Positions 26,721-38,623 of a stretch of DNA of 64,000 bases are shown here, piece by piece. This DNA comes from Gadus chalcogrammus. Taxonomy: Eukaryota > Chordata > Actinopteri > Gadiformes > Gadidae. Position 1 is the stretch's first letter. Each line of letters begins with the position of its first letter. The translations under genes were made by a program, and so were the position numbers. The stretch lies in contig NC_079415.1 in assembly GCF_026213295.1 (NCBI RefSeq), positions 18,283,910 through 18,347,909 of the forward strand, given 5' to 3'. The notes beneath the pieces were generated by a model. It saw only the letters and a list, made by a program, of their open reading frames with translations. It searched no databases and was not told the origin of the DNA.

Positions 26721-26905
26721 AGGGGGGGGGGGGGAGACTGTTGTTGACCGGGGAGGGGGGGGGGGGGGGGGACACGTTTGTTGAGGGGGGACGACGACAC
26801 ACGATTGTGGGGGGGGGGGGGGGGGGACGACACGTTAGTTGAAGGGGGGGGGGGGGGGGGACACGTTTGTTGAGGGGGGGTGAGACACGTTTGTAGGGGG
26901 GGGGC
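26721..26905. repeat. Poly-G minisatellite, left arm
   Basis: Runs of 7 to 18 G alternate with short linkers such as ACACGTTTGTTGA. The runs differ in length from the mirrored C-runs at 32322-32506, the main indel difference between arms. Confidence 0.9.
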
Positions 26906-27208
26906 ACGCTCGACAACGAGAGTTGGTTTTTATTGAACGCTCGACAACGAGAGTTGGTTTTTATTGAACGAGACTTCAACACGGAACAGCTGCGCGAAAC
27001 GATGGTCACGTCACTCTCGGTGACGGTGTCGACAATAATGAACACACGGACAATGTTAATAGAACAACACACAACCACATAACATCCCGAACCCATTAAC
27101 CCCACTTAATCCTAACAACAAAACAAGTTAACAAAAGCCCCATTTGTCAACTGAGAACCCCAATTCCCAGAATCCCCCGCGGCTCCGGAACACGGCGTAG
27201 CTTATATT

Positions 27209-27480
27209 AATCTTTATTATCTGAATGGGAAATGCAATATTTTAGGACAGATACACCATTAAACGCGTTTCTAATGACATTTCTAGCGAGAAATGTACAT
27301 TTTCCTTACATAATCTTCAGTCAGTGAATGTGTATGATCTTTATTAATCTTTATTATCTGAATGGGAAATGCAATATTTTAGGACCGATTCACCGTTAAA
27401 CGTGTTTCTAATAACATTTCTAGCGAGAAATATACTTTTTAATTGCATAATCTTCAGTCAGTGATTGTGTCTGATCTTTA
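27209..27480. repeat. 136-bp tandem dimer, left arm
   Basis: Two units starting TAATCTTTATTATCTGAATG at about 27209 and 27345. They contain TTCTAGCGAGAAAT, also seen near 21955, so this is a dispersed fish repeat captured by the arm. The mirror copy is at 31748-32019. Confidence 0.8.
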
Positions 27481-27737
27481 GTTTTATAGTTATTAGGAGT
27501 TGATCGGCTCGCTCGCATGTTTCAACGACGTCAGGTTGCTTTCGCTAAACTAGCAGCTCACGTGCTTCCTGCGTTTGTGTTATTAAACTGTTACTTTATG
27601 TAACTTTTAATGATATCATCTTGTTAGAAACACGTATATCTGAGAGCCAACCCAGTCGCCAAAAACATACCTACGTTGACAGTGTACGTTTCGTGAACAC
27701 TGGATTACGTCGCATTTCAACATAAAATAGCGTGTTA

Positions 27738-27834
27738 TACACACACACACACGCACGCACATGCACAGACACACACACACACAAGCACACACAAGCACAC
27801 ACACGCACGCACAGACACACAGACACAGACACAG

Positions 27835-27863
<29 letters not shown>
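27738..27863. repeat. CA-rich microsatellite, left arm
   Basis: A compound CA/GCAC/CAGA array. The mirror copy is at about 31364-31489. Confidence 0.9.
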
Positions 27864-27865
<2 letters not shown>

Positions 27866-28129
27866 GTGCATTTCGCTGCTAAAACAACAACAAAAAAATA
27901 TTCCCTCAAATATTATTACTTTCAAAACGTTGGCCAAAATGGCCAATAATATCTTTTTTTTTTGGGATGCTTCCAGGACATTTTGGGTGGATTTTGAACG
28001 GTATGTGGGGGGCACGTTTTTTTGCAGGACCTGGCAACCCTGCGCTGTTGCCCGAGATCTGGATCCACCCCGGTGTGGTGCTGTCTCCTTTTGACCTTTT
28101 GACCCCAGACTTCTGGGGGAATAGCTGAA

Positions 28130-28745
28130 TCAATTCATTAGTCAATCAGAAGCATGTAAATATCTTTCCGGTGGGGTAAGAGGACGAACAAGGTGTCCTT
28201 CAGCATCTACGCTTCCAGGCGATTGCAACGGTGCCACACATGAGCATATTCGAACATGTTTAATGGTAGTAATTAGCTGTCGAAATTGGAGGCCTTAATC
28301 AATACTGAGCAGCTATTGATTTGCTTCCCGATAAAGATTTGTCACAAATGACATGTTATTTAGCATCTACACGTTGAGCTGAGTCCAATGACACCAAGAA
28401 CGACACTCTAGCTAATGGTAACATGTATTTGACATGGTACACCTAGGTCTAGGACATGATCTCGGTGTAGCAAGAGGCCGAGCTTGATCTCATTGGACTC
28501 AGCTTAACGTGTAGATGCTAATTAACATGTAATTTGTCAAAAATCTCCATCGGGAAGCAAATCTATAGCTGGTCATTATTGATAAAGGCCTCCAAAATCG
28601 ACAGCTAATTACTACCCCGAAACATATTCAAATATGATCATGTGTGGCACTGTTGCAATCGTCTCGAAACGTAGATGTCAAAGGACACCTTGTTTGCTCT
28701 GTTGCACCACCGGGAACATATTTTCATACTTCTAATGGATTGATT
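28130..28745. repeat. Older inverted repeat nested in the left arm
   Basis: The segment starting at about 28130 folds back on the segment ending at about 28745. Paired blocks include TAGCATCTACACGTTGAGCT with AGCTTAACGTGTAGATGCTA, and GGGAAGCAAATC with GATTTGCTTCCC. The halves are clearly more diverged than the two main arms, so this inverted repeat is older. Confidence 0.85.
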
Positions 28746-29099
28746 TATATTTTAAGGTTCTCGGAGTGAGACTTTAAGTGGCTGCAGCAGAAGTGTTGAG
28801 ACGAAAGATGATATCAAGAGATTTATAGAATATTCCCATTCACATTATGATTCTTCGTCGTAACATCCGACCAAACATCCTTCACATTCACAGAGCGAAG
28901 ATTATGAAAGTCCAGGCTCAGCAAGTGCTCCATCTCGTTGCACCTGCACCCAGCGGCTCGCTTGCAAGATTTTGGCCTGAAGATCTTCCCAGACCAACAC
29001 CCTAGCCATCCAACATGCATATCTGAGAATCAGGCCTCTCTTTAATAATGACATAAAGTTATGAGAGAAACACACATTAACTTTTTGTTATCTCATAAG

Positions 29100-29530
29100 C
29101 GGCGTGGTGCCGGCTCCTTTTGACCTTTTGACCCCCGACTTCAAAAACGTGGCCACAGGCCAGCTGTGTCTACACACCTTTAGCCACAAATGTACACCTC
29201 CATCCCACAAAAAATGGGGACTAGAAACTAACCTCTGTCTTATGTACATTTACTGTACTGTTGGAGGTCACGCCCCTTTGCCGACCTTTTCGAGATAGCT
29301 AGGGATGCTAAAATGTTTACACACATTTCCCGGGGCCCCGTGTACGACATATCCGAGATTTGGAGTTCTAGCCCTTAGAGAAAAAAAGTTTTCCCAAATG
29401 GAGTGTCATTTGGACAAAGCCCCTCAGAAGTGTAGCCTGCAAGACCTAACGGTTCAGAATGTGGTGGAAAAACAGTTTTTGAGATAGGAAGGTCCTACCG
29501 CCCTGAAATTTTAATACCTTATTCTAGGGC
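29100..29530. other. Arm-proximal segment without recognised genes
   Basis: It holds short open frames repeated in mirror image at 29698-30128. None shows family motifs. The phrase CCTTTTGACCTTTTGACCC occurs here and again near 28088. Confidence 0.4.
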
Positions 29531-29551
29531 CTAACTGGGACCCCCGCACCG

Positions 29552-29675
29552 AAACTTGGCCCGGTCGGACCCCGAGGGCAGGAAGGGGGGGGCCTGCCCT
29601 CGGGGTCTGACCGGGCCAAGTCTCGGGCAGGAAGGGCCCCCCCTTCCTCCCCTCGGGGTCCGACCGGGCCAAGTT
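29552..29675. repeat. GC-rich centre of the palindrome
   Basis: ACTTGGCCCGGTCGGACCCC occurs at 29553 and its inverse at about 29655. The 40-bp spacer (29595-29634) holds a third, degenerate copy in right-arm orientation. The centre can therefore fold in two alternative ways. Confidence 0.85.
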
Positions 29676-30482
29676 TCGGTGCGGGGGTCCCAGTTAGGCC
29701 CTAGAATAAGGTATTAAAATTTCAGGGCGGTAGGACCTTCCTATCTCAAAAACTGTTTTTCCACCACATTCTGAACCGTTAGGTCTTGCAGGCTACACTT
29801 CTGAGGGGCTTTGTCCAAATGACACTCCATTTGGGAAAACTTTTTTTCTCTAAGGGCTAGAACTCCAAATCTCGGATATGTCGTACACGGGGCCCCGGGA
29901 AATGTGTGTAAACATTTTAGCATCCCTAGCTATCTCGAAAAGGTCGGCAAAGGGGCGTGACCTCCAACAGTACAGTAAATGTACATAAGACAGAGGTTAG
30001 TTTCTAGTCCCCATTTTTTGTGGGATGGAGGTGTACATTTGTGGCTAAAGGTGTGTAGACACAGCTGGCCTGTGGCCACGTTTTTGAAGTCGGGGGTCAA
30101 AAGGTCAAAAGGAGCCGGCACCACGCCGCTTATGAGATAACAAAAAGTTAATGTGTGTTTCTCTCATAACTTTATGTCATTATTAAAGAGAGGCCTGATT
30201 CTCAGATATGCATGTTGGATGGCTAGGGTGTTGGTCTGGGAAGATCTTCAGGCCAAAATCTTGCAAGCGAGCCGCTGGGTGCAGGTGCAACGAGATGGAG
30301 CACTTGCTGAGCCTGGACTTTCATAATCTTCGCTCTGTGAATGTGAAGGATGTTTGGTCGGATGTTACGACGAAGAATCATAATGTGAATGGGAATATTC
30401 TATAAATCTCTTGATATCATCTTTCGTCTCAACACTTCTGCTGCAGCCACTTAAAGTCTCACTCCGAGAACCTTAAAATATA

Positions 30483-31098
30483 AATCAATCCATTAGAAGT
30501 ATGAAAATATGTTCCCGGTGGTGCAACAGAGCAAACAAGGTGTCCTTTGACATCTACGTTTCGAGACGATTGCAACAGTGCCACACATGATCATATTTGA
30601 ATATGTTTCGGGGTAGTAATTAGCTGTCGATTTTGGAGGCCTTTATCAATAATGACCAGCTATAGATTTGCTTCCCGATGGAGATTTTTGACAAATTACA
30701 TGTTAATTAGCATCTACACGTTAAGCTGAGTCCAATGAGATCAAGCTCGGCCTCTTGCTACACCGAGATCATGTCCTAGACCTAGGTGTACCATGTCAAA
30801 TACATGTTACCATTAGCTAGAGTGTCGTTCTTGGTGTCATTGGACTCAGCTCAACGTGTAGATGCTAAATAACATGTCATTTGTGACAAATCTTTATCGG
30901 GAAGCAAATCAATAGCTGCTCAGTATTGATTAAGGCCTCCAATTTCGACAGCTAATTACTACCATTAAACATGTTCGAATATGCTCATGTGTGGCACCGT
31001 TGCAATCGCCTGGAAGCGTAGATGCTGAAGGACACCTTGTTCGTCCTCTTACCCCACCGGAAAGATATTTACATGCTTCTGATTGACTAATGAATTGA
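30483..31098. repeat. Older inverted repeat nested in the right arm
   Basis: Mirror image of 28130-28745. Confidence 0.85.
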
Positions 31099-31363
31099 TT
31101 CAGCTATTCCCCCAGAAGTCTGGGGTCAAAAGGTCAAAAGGAGACAGCACCACACCGGGGTGGATCCAGATCTCGGGCAACAGCGCAGGGTTGCCAGGTC
31201 CTGCAAAAAAACGTGCCCCCCACATACCGTTCAAAATCCACCCAAAATGTCCTGGAAGCATCCCAAAAAAAAAAGATATTATTGGCCATTTTGGCCAACG
31301 TTTTGAAAGTAATAATATTTGAGGGAATATTTTTTTGTTGTTGTTTTAGCAGCGAAATGCACC

Positions 31364-31489
31364 GTGTGCGTGTGTGTGTGTGTGTGTGTGTCTGTGTCTG
31401 TGTCTGTGTGTCTGTGCGTGCGTGTGTGTGCTTGTGTGTGCTTGTGTGTGTGTGTGTCTGTGCATGTGCGTGCGTGTGTGTGTGTGTAT
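31364..31489. repeat. TG-rich microsatellite, right arm
   Basis: Mirror image of the array at 27738-27863. Confidence 0.9.
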
Positions 31490-32321
31490 AACACGCTATT
31501 TTATGTTGAAATGCGACGTAATCCAGTGTTCACGAAACGTACACTGTCAACGTAGGTATGTTTTTGGCGACTGGGTTGGCTCTCAGATATACGTGTTTCT
31601 AACAAGATGATATCATTAAAAGTTACATAAAGTAACAGTTTAATAACACAAACGCAGGAAGCACGTGAGCTGCTAGTTTAGCGAAAGCAACCTGACGTCG
31701 TTGAAACATGCGAGCGAGCCGATCAACTCCTAATAACTATAAAACTAAAGATCAGACACAATCACTGACTGAAGATTATGCAATTAAAAAGTATATTTCT
31801 CGCTAGAAATGTTATTAGAAACACGTTTAACAGTGAATCGGTCCTAAAATATTGCATTTCCCATTCAGATAATAAAGATTAATAAAGATCATACACATTC
31901 ACTGACTGAAGATTATGTAAGGAAAATGTACATTTCTCGCTAGAAATGTCATTAGAAACGCGTTTAATGGTGTATCTGTCCTAAAATATTGCATTTCCCA
32001 TTCAGATAATAAAGATTAATATAAGCTACGCCGTGTTCCGGAGCCGCGGGGGATTCTGGGAATTGGGGTTCTCAGTTGACAAATGGGGCTTTTGTTAACT
32101 TGTTTTGTTGTTAGGATTAAGTGGGGTTAATGGGTTCGGGATGTTATGTGGTTGTGTGTTGTTCTATTAACATTGTCCGTGTGTTCATTATTGTCGACAC
32201 CGTCACCGAGAGTGACGTGACCATCGTTTCGCGCAGCTGTTCCGTGTTGAAGTCTCGTTCAATAAAAACCAACTCTCGTTGTCGAGCGTTCAATAAAAAC
32301 CAACTCTCGTTGTCGAGCGTG

Positions 32322-32506
32322 CCCCCCCCCTACAAACGTGTCTCACCCCCCCTCAACAAACGTGTCCCCCCCCCCCCCCCCCCTTCAACTAACGTGTCGT
32401 CGTCCCCCCCCCCCCCCCCACAATCGTGTGTCGTCGTCCCCCCTCAACAAACGTGTCCCCCCCCCCCCCCCCTCCCCGGTCAACAACAGTCTCCCCCCCC
32501 CCCCTA
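32322..32506. repeat. Poly-C minisatellite, right arm
   Basis: Mirror image of 26721-26905, with C runs of differing lengths separated by CAACAAACGTGTC-like linkers. Confidence 0.9.
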
Positions 32507-33425
32507 AACAATCGTGTCCACAATTTGCCGCGAAAGCCGTGAAACCCAAACCCCGAAACCCGCCTCCACAGCGGCACACGTGGATACTGTAGGTATAACA
32601 CGCTATTTTTTACGTTGAAATGCTACGTATCCAGTGTTCATGGAAACGTACACCACTGACGTTTTTTCTTGGCGACTGGGTTGTCTGTGTGCATGTATTG
32701 TAATGTTCTTCTTGTCAATCAGTGTGAGGGCGAATCATTAGGTCAGCTGGGGGAGGGCCTTGGAAGAACACGAGGGTGGGGGCCTGCACGTGAGTGAGAC
32801 CGTGTTGGGGGTTGCCGGGGTAACCGGGGTTTGTTTTGGGTGGGATTTCTGCCGTTGGTTACGGGTTTCAGTGACCTGGTTTTGGTCCATTAAAAGTTCC
32901 TTCAATTACTAATGACTCGACATCGTTATGTCACCGGCGAGGTCATTACAATATGTTCAATAAAACATAATCACGGACAAAAAACGTTTTTTAGACAAAT
33001 GTAATTGAGAATGCCGAATAGTTCTCTGGGAACGTAATTTTGATGAGAAAGGGTTCCCCGCACATGTAGAGGGCCTCGTTCGCTCGTTTTGGATAAATTC
33101 CAATGGGTCGTAATCTGTGGCGGAACAAACCACCTACGTGGTCGTATTTTCCGAGAGGACAGGCTGATAGTGGACATTGATTGGTTTGTAGGTGGGCGTG
33201 AGTCTGACGTCACCGTTCACCGGTATAGCCTTCATGAATGAATGAAGAAACGTGTGAACATAATTTCCTGCAGCTCAGTTCAGGCAACCGCCCAGACAAC
33301 GCACACTTCCCGCTTTGACCACAGCTATAGCCCTAGATAAAGAAATCAACAAAGCAACCCCCGCTCCTACAGTTACCCCGTCAGCAGCTAATTTCTCCTC
33401 TTGTGACATGTTGATATAACGTTGG

Positions 33426-34036
33426 ACTATTAACATTACAATCAAACGTACGCTTCCCCGAGAGGTAGACTTATGCCTACATGCTGACAATAATGTGTTA
33501 TCGAAATTTAACGTAGCCTATTAAGGATACGTTTCAATTAAATGTAGCCTGTAATCCAAGAGGTAGCTTAAATAAATAACAACAAAAATGTTGAGAACGA
33601 ACCTATTTGCAATATGTTCAATAAGACGTAATCAGGGACAAAATAACGTTAAATGAAACGTTTCCCGAAAGGGAAATATGCCTTAATGACAATAATGTGC
33701 TATACGTTGACATTTAACATATTTGGAATACGTTTCAACCAAACATAATCCTAGAGGTAAATGAATGGCAAAAAATAGGTTGACAACGAACGTATTTGCG
33801 ATATGTTCAATAACACGTATCCACAGCCAAGATACGTTTTTCAGACAAAATACGTTAAATGAAACGTTCCCTGAAAGGAAGATATGCCTTAATGACAATA
33901 ATGTGCTATACGTTGACATCTAACCTATCTGGGATACGTTTCAACCAAACATAATCCTAGAGGTTAATGAATGGCAAAAAATAGGCTGAGGACGAACGTA
34001 TTTGCAATACGTTCAATAAAACGTAATCGCGGACAA
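33426..34036. repeat. Three sub-terminal units, right arm
   Basis: Mirror image of 25190-25800. Confidence 0.8.
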
Positions 34037-34110
34037 AATACGTTTTATGACAAACGTAATTGAGAATGCCGAATAGTTCTATGGGAACGTAATTTTGACG
34101 AGACAGGGTT

Positions 34111-34118
34111 GCAATGTG
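34111..34118. repeat. Right target-site duplication of the palindrome
   Basis: GCAATGTG, identical to 25107-25114. Confidence 0.85.
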
Positions 34119-34308
34119 GCAATGGGCACCAGAAAGGAAAAGAAGAAGAGGGAGACCTACGACAACGTGAAGAAGGACGGACGAGAAATAGAGGAGAAAT
34201 GGTGCCTGGGGCTCATGGGATGAGGTGCGAGTTGCAGCAGCAGACCAAGAGAAATGGAAAGGTTCTGTAAAGTCCCTATGTGCCACGAGGCACTTGGAGG
34301 ACAGGTAA
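34119..34308 (+). pseudogene. LINE ORF C-terminal region, right half
   Basis: This continues the LINE protein broken at 25106. The last part reads SWDEVRVAAADQEKW and LCATRHLEDR before a stop at 34306-34308, the usual end of RTE-like ORFs. A frameshift lies near 34210, so the LINE was probably dead. Confidence 0.75.
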
Positions 34309-35468
34309 CAGGTAGCTTTAGATAAGGGCAAGTATAGCCTTCCATACAGTGGCAATACAATTATGCTTCTCATAGCAAAAGGATAGAAGGTGATAGGCTA
34401 CAAGGAAATGAAGGCGTTCAAACTTGAAACTAATCCTTAATTCTGTTTAGTTCTGACTGTTTTTTATCGGATAAAAAAAACTGCCTTGAAGAACTTTTGA
34501 CTTCTGATGAGGGGTCTCGTTAGCACCTGGACCATGAATGCGCCTATAATCATGCATTGACATAGGAACACAGCTGTATAGACCTACTGGCACCTGCTGC
34601 CATAGATATGTATTTAACCAAGACCTCAGAATTTATTCCCAGTCTTACCCAGAAATAAGAAATTTAACAGAAGGTAACAGTGTGTTACAGTGTGTGTGGT
34701 TTTAATTAGTTTATTAACTTTGTTATGGGTTGATAGCCTAGACTACATTAAAGGTCCCATAGCATGCTACTTCATGGATGCTTTAACCCTCATAGGGTGT
34801 TCGTGTTTTTGTTACACAGGAGGTGCTGCTGGGTCTGGTGGACCCATTGCATTTTAGGCCTTTTAATTCAACATAATCTAACTTTTTTTTTAAATACTCA
34901 CCAAATGGTTACTTCAACCCAATTGCAAGTAATATAAACAACACATATGTTAAATTTGATCCCTTTACCTTACCTATCACATTTATGAATAGAGGTGCCA
35001 CTCGTTTTTGTTTCTTTTTGTATTAATATAGATATTAGTGGGCCCCAAACACAGTATTTTAAGATGTTCCCGAAATTCAGCCGCTGCGCAGAATTATGCA
35101 AAAGATTTTTTATTGATAACAACATTGGCATATACTGATCAAAACAGGACGATACAAAAAAATTTCGTTAATCGCGCGATAAAAAATGTAACGCCGTTAA
35201 AATTGGTTTGCGTTAACGCCGTTAATAACGCGTTTAACTGACAGCTCTATATAATATATATTATCACGACCAAAAGCTGTGTCCGCCTCCAGACGATATT
35301 CAGCCGTTGCGCAGAATTACAGCCACTACGAGCCAGTCGCACATTGAGCTTTCCCCAAATGCGCTGTGTAGGTGTCTGTAGCTTTAATGCAAATGAAGAG
35401 GAGAGAGGCGGCTCAAGGAGGAGGATGGGGGTGTGGCCCTGAGCTGCTTGCAGCCACGGTACCATGCG

Positions 35469-35715
35469 CAGTGGCGTAACATCATGGTGATATGCCCGGG
35501 TGCAAAAATGTTGTGCCCCTCGACAGGACTTCAGAGCGGGGGGTGAGGGTTATATTCGTATAATTCAGTTAATTAATTAAGGGCGCCACCAAAGGGCGCC
35601 CCCGACACATTTGCCGCCCTGGGCGATATATATATTTTTCTTCCTCCATGGGCCCCTGATGCCCTCTGGGCCCCGGGCAGCTGCACCGGTTGCACCACCA
35701 ATATTTACGCCACTG
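35469..35715. mobile_element. 247-bp hAT MITE
   Basis: The ends are CAGTGGCGTAAC and TTTACGCCACTG, with a perfect 8-bp duplication ACCATGCG at 35461-35468 and 35716-35723. Confidence 0.9.
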
Positions 35716-36244
35716 ACCATGCGCTCTGTTTACAGTGGATGTATCGCAATGGCGAGGCGCACACAGCCTTTAGCCGTGTTCTGTAATTATTGTAGGACAC
35801 ACGGGAGACCTGGAGCTCTGTCTAAATAATATCATATTATACGTAGATATCTATATCATATAATATTAGAGCTGTCAAGCGATTAAAATATTTAATCGTG
35901 ATTAATCGCATTAATGTCATAGTTAACTCACGATTAATCGCGATTAATCGCAAATTATTTTTCTATGCTAAATATCCCTTGAATTTTTTGTCCCATAATT
36001 CTTCTAATTTAAATTCTCTTATCAACATGGTGAAGTGCATCGGCTTGCCTTGCCATCGGCTTGCAAATGATTTTTTATTGATAACAACATTGGCAAGGGC
36101 GTAACCACACATTCTTTGGGGGGGTCGTGTCCCCCCCAATGTTGAGAAAATACTAACCTGTCCCCCCCAATATACAGCAGGATAAAATGTAAAATATATG
36201 TTCTCTTTTTATGAACCCTGTCAATGGATCGGCCTCTTGTTATG

Positions 36245-37142
36245 CAGTGATGTTGCTAGGTACGCGTCCTGCGTCCCTGACGCATTAAAATCTGAAAGGA
36301 CGCACTAAACTCACTATCCATGCGTCCCGGGGACGCATCTCATTTTCCCCATGAAAAACGATACATTGTGAACATTAAACAACTCGTGTTTAATCACAGT
36401 AACTAACTGGCCTTCTTGTGAGCAGATCGGACAAGCGCTGTTTCAACCCTCTGCGCATCTACTCGGCGCAGACGTGATCCCCTGTACAAGGTATCGCGAC
36501 ATGCTAATTTAGCCGCTACCAAAACAACTAGCTCGTCACCGCTGATTTCATTTCAACAATTAAAAATACGAACTTCATAGTAAATAAACCCACGTTTCCA
36601 CTGCTCGATGCTGTGCTCATTCGTGTCGAATGAGCAAATCAAACAGGATTTTTTTGCAATCCTTCTGATTGAATATATGTACATTTATGACAAAATCGTG
36701 AGGACTAGGCTTGTGACACACACACACACACACAAATGTTGCGCTCGCGCGGTAATAGCTCATTGGCGCCACCTAGTGATCATTATGTGCAAATGCACAG
36801 CCTCTCATTAAAATGACTTAGGGGTCATTTGACCCCTCTTGCGGCGCTAGGAGTAAGTAAAAATGGCCCGGCGTTTCTAGTGTTAAACATGAACGGTTGA
36901 GTAGGCCTACTCCAGCTCTAACCATATCATACCACCATCAAGGAGTTTAACACTATTAATTTAATTTAATTAAATTAATAGTTTTTTATTATGATTCTAT
37001 TTAAGAAATAGAATCATAATAAAAAAGAAACACATTTTTTAAACTGGGGAGTCGGGACCCATTGAATTTCTCAGGGACCCACCCAACTCGCCACCTGTGG
37101 GTCCCGGGGACTCACTACATTGAAAACCTATCAACATCACTG
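36245..37142. mobile_element. Innermost inverted-repeat element
   Basis: The ends CAGTGATGTTGCTAGGT and ACCTATCAACATCACTG are inverted repeats with one mismatch. GTTATG occurs immediately on both flanks (36239-36244 and 37143-37148). Inside is a hairpin near 36985-37027 with arms TTATTATGATTCTATTT. The superfamily is not certain. Confidence 0.65.
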
Positions 37143-37309
37143 GTTATGTCTTATTTATTTTCAATTTATTTCCATTTGTTGAGTGTGTGAATCCCCCCTC
37201 CTAATTGTACACTTGTGCGATTTAGTTTGAAACCACCTCGCGACTTTCTGCGTTGTCATGGTTACCCACACTCTTTCTTCAGTGAGAGCCAAGAAAGTAA
37301 AGTTGAGTA

Positions 37310-37384
37310 ATGGAGGATTTGAGGTTACCTAAAAAGCAGAAGAAACTGGACCAACAGCCAAGCATACGCAGTTTTTTTCAGACA
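37310..37384 (+). CDS. First coding exon of a hAT transposase-like protein
   Basis: ATG at 37310 opens MEDLRLPKKQKKLD, then QQPSIRSFFQT, and closes at a consensus donor (ACA|GTAAGT). Short basic leaders ending in an S-x-x-x-FF patch are common at the start of fish hAT/ZMYM-type transposases. QPSIRSFF fits the PCNA-binding PIP-box pattern Q-x-x-I-x-x-F-F. No downstream exon was recognised, so the element is probably an internal deletion product. Confidence 0.5.
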
Positions 37385-37747
37385 GTAAGTAACTTGACAG
37401 GCATGCTGAAAGCAGTGGCCAGACAGGGACATGCTCTGGACATGCAGGTGATAAGGTGAGAATTTTGAGACTAGACAGCCTTACAACGTTGTTTATAACC
37501 TGGGCCTACATGTCAGCAATACATAAAAGTAGCCTACTTCTAATACAAGCAGAATATATAGACCAAAATGATCACGAAGGTCAGCCACTGTTCTTCTGAT
37601 AACATAATGACATGTGGTCATGGGTATGTGGTATTTTTCCATTGGAAGCTATCCTTTTTGCTACAGTACTACTGGAAGAGCATAATTGTAATTGGTAGGT
37701 GTGTTTAAGGTCAGTAAGCAGCTAACCAAAACAAAGTGTGTGTGTAT

Positions 37748-37756
<9 letters not shown>

Positions 37757-37778
<22 letters not shown>

Positions 37779-37784
37779 GGGGGG
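37757..37784. repeat. Poly-G run
   Basis: A long G run following a TG repeat, inside the nested hAT. Confidence 0.9.
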
Positions 37785-38475
37785 CGGGGCAGACATTACA
37801 TTATTACACTATTCCTTTAGATGTGAATTCAAATGGTCAATGTAGTCCTCGAAACTATGTTCTAAATGTCCACATTTTCATATATAAATATAGAATTGTA
37901 GGCAATGCACTTAACAAATAATAATAAAAAATTGGACCCCCCCCAATGTCTAAACCATGGTTACGCCCTTGAACATTGGCATATACTGATCAAAACAGGA
38001 CGATCTAAAAAATTTAACGCCGTTAAAATTGGTTTGCGTTAACGCCGTTAATAACGCGTTTAACTGACAGCTCTATATAATATATATTATCACGACCAAA
38101 AGCTGTGTCCGCCTCCAGACGATATTATGAATCTCAAACGACCGCGTCGGGTTCTCCGACGTCCCTGGTTCTTCCACTTCCACATCAATCTGAAGTAGAC
38201 TGAACCGCGCGCTGCCGGCTGCCTGCTGCTGGCTGGCTGCTGCCGGTTGGTGCTTCGCGGCGGTGGTGCCTCGTGGCAACCGGCGGCAGGCCGCATGTCG
38301 CAGTTCATGTACTTCAGGGAGTCAATGCCAAAGTTCCTTTCCCCGAATTCCTTCTCAACCATGGCTGAGATGACCCCAACTACAGTCTCGTTGTGGAAAT
38401 ACAAGAGACGTCAAAGAGCCGATGTGTAATGCGCCATAACTCCAACATCAAACACTTGAGTTACAGTGTGTGTAA

Positions 38476-38609
<134 letters not shown>

Positions 38610-38623
38610 CTCGGGACCTTTAA

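Larger units (their letters stand above)
25115..34110. mobile_element. 9.0-kb near-perfect palindromic (foldback) element
   Basis: The element has two arms of about 4480 bp (25115-29594 and 29635-34110) and a spacer of about 40 bp. Coordinates of paired features sum to 59226 in the outer part and 59228 in the inner part, the shift being due to G-run and repeat-length changes. The arms differ at only a few places, for example near 25318/33908 and 25489/33737. The tips read CAACCCTGTCTCGTCAAAAT and its inverse. The flanks carry an 8-bp duplication inside a LINE frame, so this is a transposed unit. I find no transposase or other recognisable protein. Long inverted repeats with repeat arrays and 7-8-bp duplications recall Galileo-type foldback elements of the P superfamily, but no sequence link is shown. 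Family unknown. Confidence 0.9.
36094..37971 (+). mobile_element. hAT element nested in a hAT
   Basis: The ends are CAAGGGCGTAACCACAC and CATGGTTACGCCCTTG. The 8-bp duplication AACATTGG is perfect at 36086-36093 and 37972-37979. It keeps one probable transposase exon (37310-37384) and hosts a further element (36245-37142). Confidence 0.9.
35867..38075. mobile_element. hAT element, outer host of a nest
   Basis: The ends are TAGAGCTGTCAAGCGATT and GTTTAACTGACAGCTCTA, with a perfect 8-bp duplication TATAATAT at 35859-35866 and 38076-38083. Without its insert it is about 330 bp. A second copy of its right part lies at about 35095-35250. Confidence 0.88.

Noticed and set aside
25115..34110. Palindrome as a pure assembly artefact
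   Set aside because: Target duplication in a LINE frame, arm differences and an asymmetric spacer favour a real insertion. Long-read confirmation is still the decisive test.
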